Positions 33,250 to 43,217 of a stretch of DNA of 64,000 nt are shown piece by piece. Below the pieces are notes generated by a model. That model was not told where the DNA came from. It ran no database searches and saw only the letters and a list, made by a program, of their open reading frames with translations. The translations under genes and the position numbers were made by a program. Position 1 is the stretch's first letter. Every line of letters starts with the position of its first letter. The DNA comes from Paraspadella gotoi (taxonomy: Eukaryota; Chaetognatha). The stretch is taken from contig CM119265.1 of assembly GCA_051294375.1 (NCBI GenBank), positions 16,176,896 to 16,240,895 on the forward strand. The letters run 5' to 3'.

Positions 33250-36200
33250 TCACTGCAGTTCGAGTAAACGACGAAGGACGGCGTTATAATCTGGTCGAGT
33301 TGCGGAGCTTATTTTGTAAGAAAAGTTCAATGGTCTTGGACGTAAAACACGTTCTACTGGGGGGCGTGGCTGACGCTGAATCGCTTCCGGTTGCGTCGTC
33401 GCTGGCGACGCGGGGGGTGCGCCGAAAGTCAGTGCTTGTTGATTCTTGGCTCTCGGGTTGGCGTCAGTCTTTTTGTTTACGCCTTGGGGTCGACCGGAAA
33501 TGGGCGTGACTTCGTCGCAGGGCGCTGGGGCTTCAGGTACGCTTGTTGTAGGGGCTGGATCGGATTGCAGAAGTTGACCACTATCGTCGTCGTCGTCGTC
33601 GTCGTTCTGGTTTTGAGTCAGTGACGTTGGTTGTTGATGGCGAGCTGTTGAGCGTGTTTGGCGAGACGTTGGAGCCGGTTGGCGAGTCCGGGGACCTGGT
33701 CGTCGGCCCCGAGGAGGCGGAGGCGGTGGCGGAGACGGCTGGGTGACTCGTTCTTCTCCCTCGTTGTTACGCCACTGTGTCGCCGGCTTGATTCGCGAGA
33801 TCGCGATCGTTTCTACGCCTCGACCTGGAATGTCAACTTTGAAGTTGAGGTTATCGCGGGAGACGACGCGATAGGGGCCATGGTAGGGTGCGGTGAGAGG
33901 GGGGTGTACTCCCGCACGTTGGATGAAAACGTGCGTGGCGTCGACAAGGGTTTCGGGAAGATAAAGTCGAGGGGCTCGATGTGCCGACGTCTCCGTCGGT
34001 TGGAGTCGCTCGACCTCGAGGCGGAGATTGTTTCGAGTTTGTCGACGCTGGTCATGGAGACGGTCGTCGTCGTCAATTGGCGGCGGGAGTAAATCTCCAG
34101 GGACCGCGAGGCCTTCGCCAAAGACCAACTCAGCCGGTGATGCTCCAATGTCCGGTTTAATCGTGGTTCTGATGGCGAGTAGGGCTGACGGCAGTTTCCA
34201 AAACCATTGGTTAGGCTCTTGGTTGCCGAGCGCGATCAACGCTTCCTTCAAGCGACGGTGGAAGCGTTCCACTAACCCATTTGACTGCGGGTGGTAGGCT
34301 GCTGTCTGGAAATGCTTGATTCCCCAACTCTTTGTCAATTGAGTCCAGATAGTGGAAACGAACTGGGCACCGCGGTCAGTCGTTATTTTCGAAGGAATGC
34401 CGAAGTTGGAAATCCAGCCATGGGTTAGGGCGTCGATCACGGATGTGGACGACATATCCATCATGGGGATGGCTGCAGGCCATCTCGAGAAACGATCAAC
34501 GATCGTGAGGAGGTTTTTGTAGCCGTTTGATGCCGGCATGATTGTGATGTCCACATTGATGTGGTTGAAGCGCTTGGCTGGCACTTCGAATTCGCCAATG
34601 TTCGGGGTCACGTGACGGGTGACCTTTGCTTGTTGGCAAGGGACGCATTCCCTTGCCCAGCGGGTCGAATCAGCCTTGAGGGATGGCCAGACGAATTTGG
34701 CTGCAATAGTTTCGCGGGTCCTGGCGACTCCGGGATGGCCGAGGCCATGGATGGCATCGAAGATTTTTCTGCGCCATGACTCGGGCACAAACGGTCGAGC
34801 TGGGCCATTGGACACGTCGACGAACAGCTGCTGGTTTCCAAGAAAGACTTTTCTAAATTGCAGGCCCGTCCTGGAGTCCCGTGAGAGGCGCTGGAAGTCG
34901 GCGTCTAAAATTTGATGGCGGGCCATTTCTTCCAAATCGATGCCCTCTTGGCCGATGGCATTGACGGTGGATAACAGATCCTGGGTTTTCTCTGGCGACA
35001 CTGGTCGATCCACTGCTGCAACTGGCGGTGGATTTGGTCTCGACAGGGCATCGGCGACCACGTTGGCCTTGCCCCTGATGTGCCTAATATCCGTTGTAAA
35101 CTCGGATATTACCGAGAGCTGGAAATTATGGCGAGTTGTCTGGGGTTCTGCCCGCTTGTGGAGGGCATGTATCAATGATTGATGGTCGGTATATAGAGTG
35201 AAGGATCGGCCTTCAAGCCAGTGTCGGAAATGCCTGACCGCTCGAAAGGCCCCATAAAGCTCTCTATCAAATGGCGGCCATCTCCTTTGCGATTCGTCCA
35301 GCTTTGCTGAGAAAAAAGCTAGAGGTTCCCAGCCTTGGGGTGACCTCTGCTCCAATACTGCACCCACCGCGATGTCTGAGGCATCGGTCGTTAGCGCCAG
35401 TTGGGCGTTGGTCTGCGGGTGTCGGAGCAGCGCTGCGTTGGCTAAAGCTTCTTTGATGGCTTCAAAGGACTTCGAGCATTTTTCTGACCAGTTTAGCTGT
35501 TTGGGCTTGCCTGCGAGGACGTCGTACAAGGCAGCTGCATGCTGGGCTGCTTTGGGTATAAATCTTCGGTAATAATTTACCATACCCAGGAATCTCTGCA
35601 GCTCCTTAATAGTTGTTGGCGGATTGGTGGAGCGAATGGCCTCTACCTTCTGAGGGAGTGGTTTGACGCCGCTGGCATCTACCAAATAACCGAGGAATTC
35701 GAGGGAGTCTTGGCCTAGTATACACTTGTTGCGATTCACTACTGAGCCATTTTCGGCGAGGGAGTTGAACACAGCCTCAAGGTCCTTCAAATGCTCCTCT
35801 TCGTTGCTGCTGGCGACAAGGATGTCGTCTAGATAGACGTAGGTATGGGGGATGTCCCCCAATATCTCGTCCATCATACGCTGGAAATCTTGTCCGGCGT
35901 TTTTAAGGCCGAACGGCGTCCTCAAGAAAACGAATAAGCCAAACGGGGTTATTACCGCCGTTTTTGGCACGTCCTCGTCAGCCACAGGGATTTGGTGGTA
36001 CCCTTTAAGGAGATCTATTTTTGAGAAGATTGTCTTCCCAGCCAACTCCGCGTTAAAGTCTGCTAATAGCTTTACCGGGTACTTGTCGTCCTTTGTCTTG
36101 GCATTAAGGCGGCGAAAGTCTCCACAGCACCTCCATCCTCCATCTGCCTTTGGAACACACAGAAGTGGAGATGACCATGAACTTTTGGCTCTTTTTGCGA

Positions 36201-36822
36201 CGCCGAGTGCGACGAGCTTCTCTAGCTCTGCTTTTGCCACCGCGAGCTTTTCCGGTGGTAGGCGACGGGCTCGTGCTTGACAAGGGCCGCCGAAGGTGGG
36301 AATGTGGTGTTTCACTCCATGTTTCGGCGCTTTGATTTCGAACGTCGGCTTTGAGAGGGCTGGGTATCGATCGAGAAGCTTGTAGTAGGCGTTTTCCTTC
36401 TGATCGACAAAGTTGACTCGAGATGGTGGACTGGCTTCAGAGATGTCACACGCTATGGTCGAGAGGTCGCACAGATCAATCAATGTTCCATCTCGATGGT
36501 TTGGCGCCAGGTAAAATTCTGCCAGAAAGTCGGCGCCAAGGATGTTTTGCGTGACGTCGGCGGCTGTGACGTCGAAAGAGAATACTCTCGAGCCCAATAC
36601 TATGCGTTTGTGGACGACTCCGTAAGATTTGATTGGACTCCCGTTTGCAGCTTGAAGTTGCGGCCCAATTGGACCCGCGACTCTCTGCGCTGCTGTAGGT
36701 GGGACAAGAGAGACGAGGGCGCCACCGTCGACGAGCCAATGGCGGCCATCGGTGACGTCCTTGACGCGCAGAAGAAAGTTGTCGGGTGAATTATCATTGT
36801 CGACGCGGGGCACAGCGTTCAC
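33250..36822 (-). CDS. pol: Pol polyprotein of element 1 (protease, RT, RNase H, integrase)
   Basis: About 1190 residues from the overlap with gag, expected to be made by -1 frameshift. Domains with rough positions: protease with LVDGG at 30-34 (DGG where DTG or DSG is usual); RT about 195-430 with FSKID (D270) and YLDD (330-333); RNase H about 470-600 (D480, YTDH near 546); integrase zinc finger H692, H696, C726, C729; integrase core D758, D816, E852 (D,D35E); GPY/F near 982-984. The tail is rich in Pro, Arg and Asp, including seven Asp from a GTC run. All catalytic residues I can check in RT, RNase H and integrase are present. The slip site is at 36849-36843. Confidence 0.92.
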   Translation of the reverse strand: MNAVPRVDNDNSPDNFLLRVKDVTDGRHWLVDGGALVSLVPPTAAQRVAGPIGPQLQAANGSPIKSYGVVHKRIVLGSRVFSFDVTAADVTQNILGADFLAEFYLAPNHRDGTLIDLCDLSTIACDISEASPPSRVNFVDQKENAYYKLLDRYPALSKPTFEIKAPKHGVKHHIPTFGGPCQARARRLPPEKLAVAKAELEKLVALGVAKRAKSSWSSPLLCVPKADGGWRCCGDFRRLNAKTKDDKYPVKLLADFNAELAGKTIFSKIDLLKGYHQIPVADEDVPKTAVITPFGLFVFLRTPFGLKNAGQDFQRMMDEILGDIPHTYVYLDDILVASSNEEEHLKDLEAVFNSLAENGSVVNRNKCILGQDSLEFLGYLVDASGVKPLPQKVEAIRSTNPPTTIKELQRFLGMVNYYRRFIPKAAQHAAALYDVLAGKPKQLNWSEKCSKSFEAIKEALANAALLRHPQTNAQLALTTDASDIAVGAVLEQRSPQGWEPLAFFSAKLDESQRRWPPFDRELYGAFRAVRHFRHWLEGRSFTLYTDHQSLIHALHKRAEPQTTRHNFQLSVISEFTTDIRHIRGKANVVADALSRPNPPPVAAVDRPVSPEKTQDLLSTVNAIGQEGIDLEEMARHQILDADFQRLSRDSRTGLQFRKVFLGNQQLFVDVSNGPARPFVPESWRRKIFDAIHGLGHPGVARTRETIAAKFVWPSLKADSTRWARECVPCQQAKVTRHVTPNIGEFEVPAKRFNHINVDITIMPASNGYKNLLTIVDRFSRWPAAIPMMDMSSTSVIDALTHGWISNFGIPSKITTDRGAQFVSTIWTQLTKSWGIKHFQTAAYHPQSNGLVERFHRRLKEALIALGNQEPNQWFWKLPSALLAIRTTIKPDIGASPAELVFGEGLAVPGDLLPPPIDDDDRLHDQRRQTRNNLRLEVERLQPTETSAHRAPRLYLPETLVDATHVFIQRAGVHPPLTAPYHGPYRVVSRDNLNFKVDIPGRGVETIAISRIKPATQWRNNEGEERVTQPSPPPPPPPRGRRPGPRTRQPAPTSRQTRSTARHQQPTSLTQNQNDDDDDDDSGQLLQSDPAPTTSVPEAPAPCDEVTPISGRPQGVNKKTDANPRAKNQQALTFGAPPASPATTQPEAIQRQPRPPVERVLRPRPLNFSYKISSATRPDYNAVLRRLLELQ

Positions 36823-37916
36823 CGTCGCTGTCCCGCGGTGCCATTTCCCAACTGCGGCTCCTTGCGATTGCGTCGCTCTCCTTTTCGCGCGCAGCCACGC
36901 TCACATCGAAAGGCGGCGTCGCCAAACTTCAGGTGCCAACGGCAAACCTGCTTGAGACGCGCGTTAGGCGGCCGGGAGATTGATGAGGAGTTGTTGGCCA
37001 TCGATGACGAGCTGCTGGTTGCGTCTGAGCGCCAGTTGCTGGTGTGTGGACGGTTTCGGTCGCGGCGCTGTCCCTGGACGGCATTGACGCCGGCGTTTTC
37101 TGCCTCAGATCCGCTGCCTGAGTCGTCGAGATGATTGTCGGGAGTGGCGGCGTTAACCGCTGGCGCTGACGACGCGAGAGTCGGTCGTCCCTCGGCGTCG
37201 AAAAATTTGTCGGCGGCGTCAGCAAGCTGCGACGCCGTCCAATCCTCAACCTTGTCTTCAAGGGATCTTCGCACGTCGAGAGGCAACCCTCTTATTAATG
37301 TCTCTTTCTTTATGTCGTCGATGGTCACGGTCTTAATCTTTTCCTCGAGTCTGGCCAAGTGTTGGGAAGGGCGCAGGCCATCGCGGTCAAAGCCATCGAG
37401 GATTAGCGCCGCCTGTTGTCGCCTGGTGACTCCATACTCCTTTCGGAGGTAGGCAATGAAATTGATCCAATTAGTCTCGGTAGGTTCGCCGTACAAGTAG
37501 GCGTTGACTCGAGGGTTTACATCAGCGCCAATCTTGGACTCCAGATGGGCGAACTTCTCGCTGGCGTCCTTGATGTTGGCGCGAGTATATGCCGCCTCGA
37601 CCCTGCGGATCCAAATATCTATGTTTTTGGGGTCGAAGGTCGGCAATTCAGGCTTTCGTTTTTTCTCCAGGGCCTTGAGTGCCGCTGCGAGAGCTGAGCG
37701 GAGGGATTCGGTTTCATCGACGCCGGAGGCGGTCGCCATGGCCTCGCTGACGTCGGTTGGCGCCGGAGAGAATTCGAAAACGGGCGTGTCTGGCGTGTCG
37801 GCAACGTTTGGAGAATTTTCGCGAGAGCGCCGGCCTCTATTTAGTATCAGCTGAACGTTGAGGTTGTTCTGTTCTCGAAGGCGAGAGGCTTGACGCGTGT
37901 GTCGCAGGTCGCTCAT
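36819..37916 (-). CDS. gag: Gag of element 1
   Basis: 365 residues beginning MSDLRHTRQASRLREQNNL, starting 50 bp after the primer-binding site. A capsid-like middle (PTFDPKNIDIWIRRVEAAY near 95, FAHLESKIG, PSQHLARLEEKI) is followed by a basic C-terminus. Residues 325-342 carry C-x2-H-x9-C-x3-C (CRWHLKFGDAAFRCERGC), the CHCC motif characteristic of CsRn1-type Gag in place of the usual CCHC knuckle. It ends at TGA 36821-36819, 1-2 bases into pol. Structural protein of the cytoplasmic particle. Confidence 0.88.
   Translation of the reverse strand: MSDLRHTRQASRLREQNNLNVQLILNRGRRSRENSPNVADTPDTPVFEFSPAPTDVSEAMATASGVDETESLRSALAAALKALEKKRKPELPTFDPKNIDIWIRRVEAAYTRANIKDASEKFAHLESKIGADVNPRVNAYLYGEPTETNWINFIAYLRKEYGVTRRQQAALILDGFDRDGLRPSQHLARLEEKIKTVTIDDIKKETLIRGLPLDVRRSLEDKVEDWTASQLADAADKFFDAEGRPTLASSAPAVNAATPDNHLDDSGSGSEAENAGVNAVQGQRRDRNRPHTSNWRSDATSSSSSMANNSSSISRPPNARLKQVCRWHLKFGDAAFRCERGCARKGERRNRKEPQLGNGTAGQRR
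36843..36849 (-). promoter_or_regulatory. Programmed -1 frameshift signal, element 1
   Basis: In gag phase the minus strand reads TTG GGA AAT, giving the slippery heptamer G GGA AAT. Eight bases later begins GGGA CAGCG, which pairs with CGCTG T GCCC across an 8-base loop containing the gag stop TGA. The -1 frame is open into pol. The same arrangement occurs in element 2. Confidence 0.7.
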
Positions 37917-37965
37917 TGATGTGCTTGTCGACGAGCCAGTTGATGTTCGAAGGTTGGATTTGTTT

Positions 37966-38023
37966 CAGCGTTGGGATCGCCAATGTGGATGACACCATAA
38001 GAATTCACTTCGTTGCCGAGGCG
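37966..38023 (-). other. Primer-binding site and end of the 5' LTR, element 1
   Basis: On the minus strand the LTR terminus GGTGTCATCCACA (ending 37984) is followed by TTGGCGATCCCAACG. Element 2 has TTGGTGGACCCAACG in the same place. Both begin TGG, as required for pairing with a tRNA CCA end. The 40 bp 37984-38023 equal the end of the 3' LTR; beyond 38024 the two LTRs no longer match. Confidence 0.65.
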
Positions 38024-38469
38024 ATCCTCTAATACTACGGGGCGGCACTTTTCGGTGCAAATGATTTGGTTCGGGAGTTCGAAATGGACGTCGCAGAAAA
38101 ATGATTCGGCCTCAAAGACTGAGAGATAAAAACAATCATTTGCAAAACTGGTCGAGGCCAAAAAAGAAAGACTTGTAACGAGAGAAGAGCGAGAGAGAGA
38201 GGAGAGAGAGAGAGAGAGCGAGAGAGAGAGAGAGAAGAGAGAGATGTAGGACATAAACTCTCGTTAGTTTTCGTGTCGCCTTAACTTCCTTTGTAAAATG
38301 TTTTAAATGTAAACAATAGAGAATATCTGTTTATAAAACATTACTTGTTTTGTTAATAATTGTATTGATTATGTTTGATTATGTGTTTAAACACCTTTTA
38401 TAAAAGGAAGTTAAGAGCGACTAACACAATGACGCATACAGAGAGAGATACGTTAGGAGAGAGAGAAGA

Positions 38470-38537
<68 letters not shown>

Positions 38538-39937
38538 GGAGAAAGAAATAACTGCAGACGATTAATTGTTTTCTACTAAAGACGCAAAACAAGTAAATGT
38601 AAACCGAACGCTGAGCGGTGAAAAATCAAGGACGGGCTCAAAATAAATTGGTTCTGGACCTCGTTGAGATAAAACCCGTTTTTTCTCCCAACTTTCAATT
38701 TTATTCGTGTTTTTTATTTTTCAAATAAGGGGGGGGGGGAATCGGATCTGTTATCGGGGATCCACCCTGAGTCCAGACCCGATAACAAAGGCGTCGAGAA
38801 TAAAGACGTATCCAGGAAATAAGACGCAATAAGTGAAACCGTGTATCTTTATTGCGAAATTAATTTTCACCGTCTAGAATTTAGCATTGTCTGCCGAGTT
38901 GTCTTTTTTTTCTTTCTTCTTTTTGTTTTTATTTCTTTTTTTTTTCCGTCGTGTTCCCTAGAGAAGCAATTGTCATTAGTTCATTGAATAAGTTCGTCGT
39001 CGTCGTCGTCTGTCGGTCGTCGTCGTCGTCGGTCGTCGTCTGTACGTGTCGTCCGGACGGTCGTCGTCGTCCTTGACGGTACCTTAGTTGTATCGTCGTA
39101 CGTTCTTTGGTAGTCCGTGCAGTTGAACTGAATAAAATGTGTAGAAACTTCGACGAAAAATAAATGCAGAATTAGGCTGAAAAGTTTTGGTAAAAAATAA
39201 AAATGTTGTTTATTCCCCCTTTTTGTTTCGGTGCTTTAAACGCAAATAAGCCGATATGAATTCTTGTTCTAGTTGTCTCTTCTATATATTTTTTTTCGCA
39301 AAACAAAGGGCCAGGATTGCCGTCCAAATGAAGGAATTAATGCAATGACATATTAAAAAAACGATAAATCTTGTGAGCTCAATTAGCTCAGGGGCGTGGT
39401 GAATTCAAACCAAATAGAAAAATCTCTCTCACGCCATTGGACGGCCGTGTCTAGATTGAAATTGTCTCTCTCTCTACGTATGCTCGCGCTCTCCTGTCAC
39501 ATCTCTGTCTTCCCCCATTGTTTTGAACCAAATCTCTCTCACGCCATTGGTATGTTTCGGCGCGAGATTTGAAATTTTCCTCTCTTCTCTCTCCTCTCTC
39601 TCTCTCTCTACATTTCCTCTTAGCACTTTCACTTTTTCGTCTCGTCTTTCCTCCGTTCGGCAGGTTCAATCGTCGTTGTCAATCGTTGTCGTACGTCGTA
39701 CAGTCGGTCGTCGTCGTCGTCCTCGTCTTTGTAAATTTGGTTTTGTTTTTCTGATCGACGTCATTTTCTATTTCGAGTTACTGGGCCTAATTGGAAAGTT
39801 CAAGTTTGTAAAATAAATTGTGTAAGAGTTTTATTTTTAAATTTCAGAATTAAAACACAATATAGGACTGATGTTATTTCCTTTCTTCCTTAGTTCGCCT
39901 CTCTCTTCTCATCTCTCGTCCTCATCCTCTCTCTCTC
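38024..39937. other. Non-coding stretch right of element 1
   Basis: Contains (GA)n arrays at 38180-38246 and 38448-38536. An inverted pair CTTAACTTCCTTT (38280) / AAAGGAAGTTAAG (38403) and a small hairpin GTTATCGGGG...CCCGATAAC (38749-38787) are also present. GTC/GGTCGTC-rich tracts lie at 38998-39075 and 39670-39725. The motif ccaaatctctctcacgccat recurs at 39420 and 39527. Whether the first part is a diverged 5' LTR is unclear. No gene recognised. Confidence 0.45.
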
Positions 39938-40480
39938 TGTAGATTTGAAATATGAGATGATGCATTTCCAGCCCGAACTCGAGGACCCCATTGCCCAAAC
40001 TTATTGGCTCAGCCATCACGCCACTTTGTAGAAGAAATATTATTTTCCTTAGACACTTATTCAGCTAACCAACGTTAATGAGTTCGCCATTTTGTTACAC
40101 AACAAAAACAGCAATACCGATTTACATCAGCTCAGCTGATTTCAGTTATTTTGGGTTCTATCAAGATTTCTTCTTGCCTTAGTAAGTCAAATGAAAATTA
40201 AATCACTCTGCAAGAAACTGTCTCCGTTAGATTATCACTTATTAATGTCTTTTACAATTATCTATATATTAATTATTATTGAATTGCCATTTTTGCGTAA
40301 TGAAAAATTCAACTTGCTGCCTGGCGAAAGCAATGGCCATAGTCTATATCTTGATTATTTTATAAAGGGTCCCTTATCAACATGTAACCAAGCGTTGGTT
40401 ATTAATGTTTACCAATTAAAATGACAATAACGACACCACGACGTCAACGCCAAACGCCGCAATCCTCGAACGTTAGATAC
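39938..40480 (+). mobile_element. LTR of the element 1 family, plus orientation, cut by a gap
   Basis: Begins TGTAGATTTGAAATATGAG and follows 33098-32546 (reverse complement) for about 540 bp with indels; the last ~43 bp fall in the N gap. No polypurine tract precedes it (it abuts a TC array), so it is a 5' or solo LTR, or a misplaced piece of element 1's own 5' LTR. Confidence 0.7.
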
Positions 40481-40580
40481 NNNNNNNNNNNNNNNNNNNN
40501 NNNNNNNNNNNNNNNNNNNNNNNNNNNNNNNNNNNNNNNNNNNNNNNNNNNNNNNNNNNNNNNNNNNNNNNNNNNNNNNN
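40481..40580. other. 100-N assembly gap
   Basis: A 100-N gap of conventional, not measured, size. Confidence 0.95.
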
Positions 40581-41160
40581 TATGTTGGATTAAAATCCAC
40601 CAGGACAAAATCGGGTAGACAAGTCTGAACTAGACTATCAGACTATCAGACGAGTGACTCCAAAAAAATATTTACAATAATTTTAATATTTAATTTAATT
40701 TTTAAATCTTAAGTTTTCTTTGTTCATCCAATTTCAAAAAATGCTGTCCTGTACGGTAAAAATTTCCAGTTAATGCTTTAATTAATGGTCTACCAGAATT
40801 TTATTACTTTTAAAGAATCACTTTATAATGATCTTTTTACATACAGTTTTTAATTAAAAATAAAATTAGGCCTTTTTATCGATACTTTTTATAATTACTG
40901 AGGATTCATTTTTTTTTACAGGCTTTTACCCCAGTAAATTATTGGATAATCTTGTATAAAATACTCTGCTCAAAAAAGAGGAAGGCGGCAAAACAGAAAA
41001 TCAAATATTTAACCGATGAGTAATGATGAGTAATAACTCGCGAACGGACACGGGGTACGCAGGGACGGCGAGAGAATGGCGGGCCCCTCCACTGGCCACT
41101 GGCCAGTGGCCAGGTCCCCCTAGGGTGTGCCAAATTTCTCAAGTTTGAAATATCTCAAAG
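40581..41160. repeat. Repeat D, copy 1
   Basis: Bounded by N on both sides. It matches 47525-48057: tatgttggattaaaatccac at the left and caaatttctcaagtttgaaa at the right are shared, while 40869-41000 differs from 47808-47900. Two alleles or two recent copies are both possible. No gene. Confidence 0.8.
41092..41113. repeat. 22-bp perfect palindrome
   Basis: CTGGCCACTGG / CCAGTGGCCAG is a perfect palindrome of 22 bp with no loop. It is conserved in repeat D copy 2 at 47989-48010. Confidence 0.85.
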
Positions 41161-41185
41161 NNNNNNNNNNNNNNNNNNNNNNNNN
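41161..41185. other. 25-N assembly gap
   Basis: Twenty-five N. The left side is duplicated at 48057, suggesting a join artefact. Confidence 0.95.
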
Positions 41186-43088
41186 CAAGCTAAATTGGCT
41201 CACGCCCTTTGAGCCAGAATTTCCGACATCCGGAATGGAGATCCTCTTCTGGGCCGCCAGTGGCGTATCGGGCGTGAGGGGGCGTGCCGCATCGTGGGAT
41301 GACGCGAGCTGGAGCAAGCCGTTTGGCTATGTAAGGTTACGTGGTCGCCGGTGGATAAAATGTGTCGAGGAATCGAAAGTTAAATTATGTTTTTTCTAAG
41401 AAAAAATAGAGGGCGGGGGACAAACACTTTCGTTGAAACTTATTTTTTTCGATGCTGGTTTTTTAAACTAAATTTTTTTCTTGAATTTGAACAACAAAGA
41501 ACATACGAAATCAAAAAATATTTATACTTGGTTCGTAGGTGGCGGGAAGCTCACTTTCCCGTACTGGCGGGGCGACCAACGTCTACTTTATGACGGATCG
41601 CCTCAGAGATCCGCGTCGACTGTGACATTTCTACCACACCGAAGTATTGTGGTTCTGAAAATAATTGTGTCTGTCAATTAAAATTAACTTATGTTTTAGG
41701 TTATAAGAGAATAATTTTGAGAGTTGCGCATATAAGTATGTTAGCGGGAAGGTCTAATCATCTATTACTATTAGACTAGTAAGCTAATTGATTCTGTTTT
41801 TTTTGTTTTTTTACCTTTGGGCTCAACAACGCTTGAACGATTCGGAGAGACTTCGATGGAGGCCTCGGGATTTTTGCGGCACGTCGAAAAGAGTGGTCGC
41901 TTTGGAAAGAAATCCGACCCGGCAGAGTTTGGCCGATCTGTCAATCGAAATATTAAGGTATCGTCATCAAAACACGCCATAAATTCCCAAATTCCGTCAA
42001 ATCCTCACCTGTGATCCCGGCAAACGACTTTTCCCTTCCGTTCAAGGATCTTGGCGACGGCGTTCTTTTCTTCCTTTTTCTTCCTTGACACTTTGTAGTT
42101 CTATTTCCATTGTCACTGCCGTAGCTTTTGGCCGCCGCTGGACCCTTTGTCGACTTGTCAGTTGTTTAGGAACGACTGTTTCTTCCGTCACGATTCGCGC
42201 ATGTCGTCAAAACGTTTGATGTCGAGACTCAATACATTTTGTTTCATGATGTTTCTGAGGAAAGAAAGGCTCATCCTTAGTTCTCATGCGTGAGTTTTCT
42301 ATTTGCTTCAGTTTTTTCATCACCTTCTTCAGCGTTGCAACATTGCGCCATCGTGAAGCATCGTCTTCGTTGATCGGCAGGCATCGGGTTGACTCTCTTT
42401 TCGCTGATTCATCTGCTTACTTGGCGCTTCGTTCTTTTAGGAGAGCTACGGCTCCAACGCTCTCGTCTCGTTCTCATACCGCTCCCCACTCCGCTCACCC
42501 TTTTTCTCTTCGACTCTTCGTTCGTGTGCAGAAAAACATCACCTTCCTTTCCAGCCTTTCTCTTTCTTCCTGCGTCGTTTTCTCTAACCGCTCTTTCTTC
42601 TTTCTTTCCCTGCAATCTCTGAACCGTTCCACTCTATTACCTCGCCCGCCTTTCGCCCCGAAACGAACGTCTGCCTCAAAGAGATCCAATTTCTTCTTGG
42701 AGCCGCTGCCGTTGTCGTCATAGCGGTCGGACCGTCGTCGTCTTCGCCGATTCCAGGATGTCGCTTCACCTGGCGCAACTTTCTTCGTCTTCCTTAGATC
42801 GTTGTCTCGTCGTCGTGGCGACTTTCCCTCTTTCTTCCTCAATGCTCTCTCTTTCCTCCCCTTCTTCGAAATTTTCGTTTCTCCTTCCTCGGTAGGTTTT
42901 TCCCTTTATTCGTTAATTATTTCTTTTTCTGCTTTCGCTCACTTTCGTTTTCCTTTTCGTTTCATTTCTCTCACGTCAATCCCTTTTCCTTCCCCCTTTT
43001 CTCCTTCTTCCTCCTCCGCCTCCCTGGCCTCTCTTCCCCGCCTTCTCCCTTGCTTTCCTCGTCCTCTCTTGATGCTTCTTCTTCGCGC
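41186..43088. other. Stretch without a confident gene
   Basis: 41220-41370 is GC-richer and 41830-42010 has open frames on both strands without clear splice sites. 42290-43080 is CpG-rich with long frames on both strands. On the minus strand 42500-42840 encodes a very basic, Lys/Arg/Glu-rich segment that could be coding, but I cannot define exon ends or a family. Confidence 0.35.
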
Positions 43089-43217
43089 TCACAACTTCTT
43101 CATCCTCTCTTTTCTCTCGAATTCCTCCACCTCTCCGTCGATCGTCTGCTCGACGTGACGTCCCGTCTCGTCGGAGATTGTCGAGTCGGAGAGGGTGTCG
43201 CGCGGCGGCGATAAACT
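43089..43217 (-). CDS. Putative terminal exon, minus strand
   Basis: Read on the minus strand: acceptor caaaacttcactccag, then in phase 0 SLSPPRDTLSDSTISDETGR and an acidic/charged stretch, stopping at TGA 43091-43089 after 42 codons. The composition (Ser/Pro then Glu/Lys) fits a flexible C-terminus. It is downstream of, and phase-compatible with, the ankyrin exons at 43656-44166, so it may end that gene. No known family. Confidence 0.4.
   Translation of the reverse strand, partial: SLSPPRDTLSDSTISDETGRHVEQTIDGEVEEFERKERMKKL

Larger units (their letters stand above)
32504..37983 (-). mobile_element. Ty3/gypsy retrotransposon 1 (CsRn1-like), internal part plus 3' LTR
   Basis: Read on the minus strand: primer-binding site 37983-37966, gag 37916-36819, pol 36822-33250, polypurine tract 33110-33099 and 3' LTR 33098-32504. 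The gag CHCC motif, the YLDD reverse transcriptase, the integrase and the GPY/F end fit the CsRn1/Kabuki branch of Ty3/gypsy. There is no envelope gene. Open frames are intact, so the insertion is probably recent. The 5' LTR is abnormal: only its last 40 bp match the 3' LTR. Confidence 0.85.

Noticed and set aside
33575-33610. (GTC)n microsatellite as a separate feature
   Set aside because: It lies inside pol of element 1 and encodes the run of Asp near the C-terminus.
35852-36280. Long open frames on the strand opposite pol of element 1, and likewise opposite pol of element 2 (54849-57591 minus)
   Set aside because: They are shadows of a conserved coding sequence; the pol reading has full catalytic motifs.
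42286-42842. Two overlapping ~115-145-residue genes on opposite strands
   Set aside because: CpG-rich sequence keeps both strands open. I found no splice borders or family to choose one, so I only note possible basic coding sequence on the minus strand.
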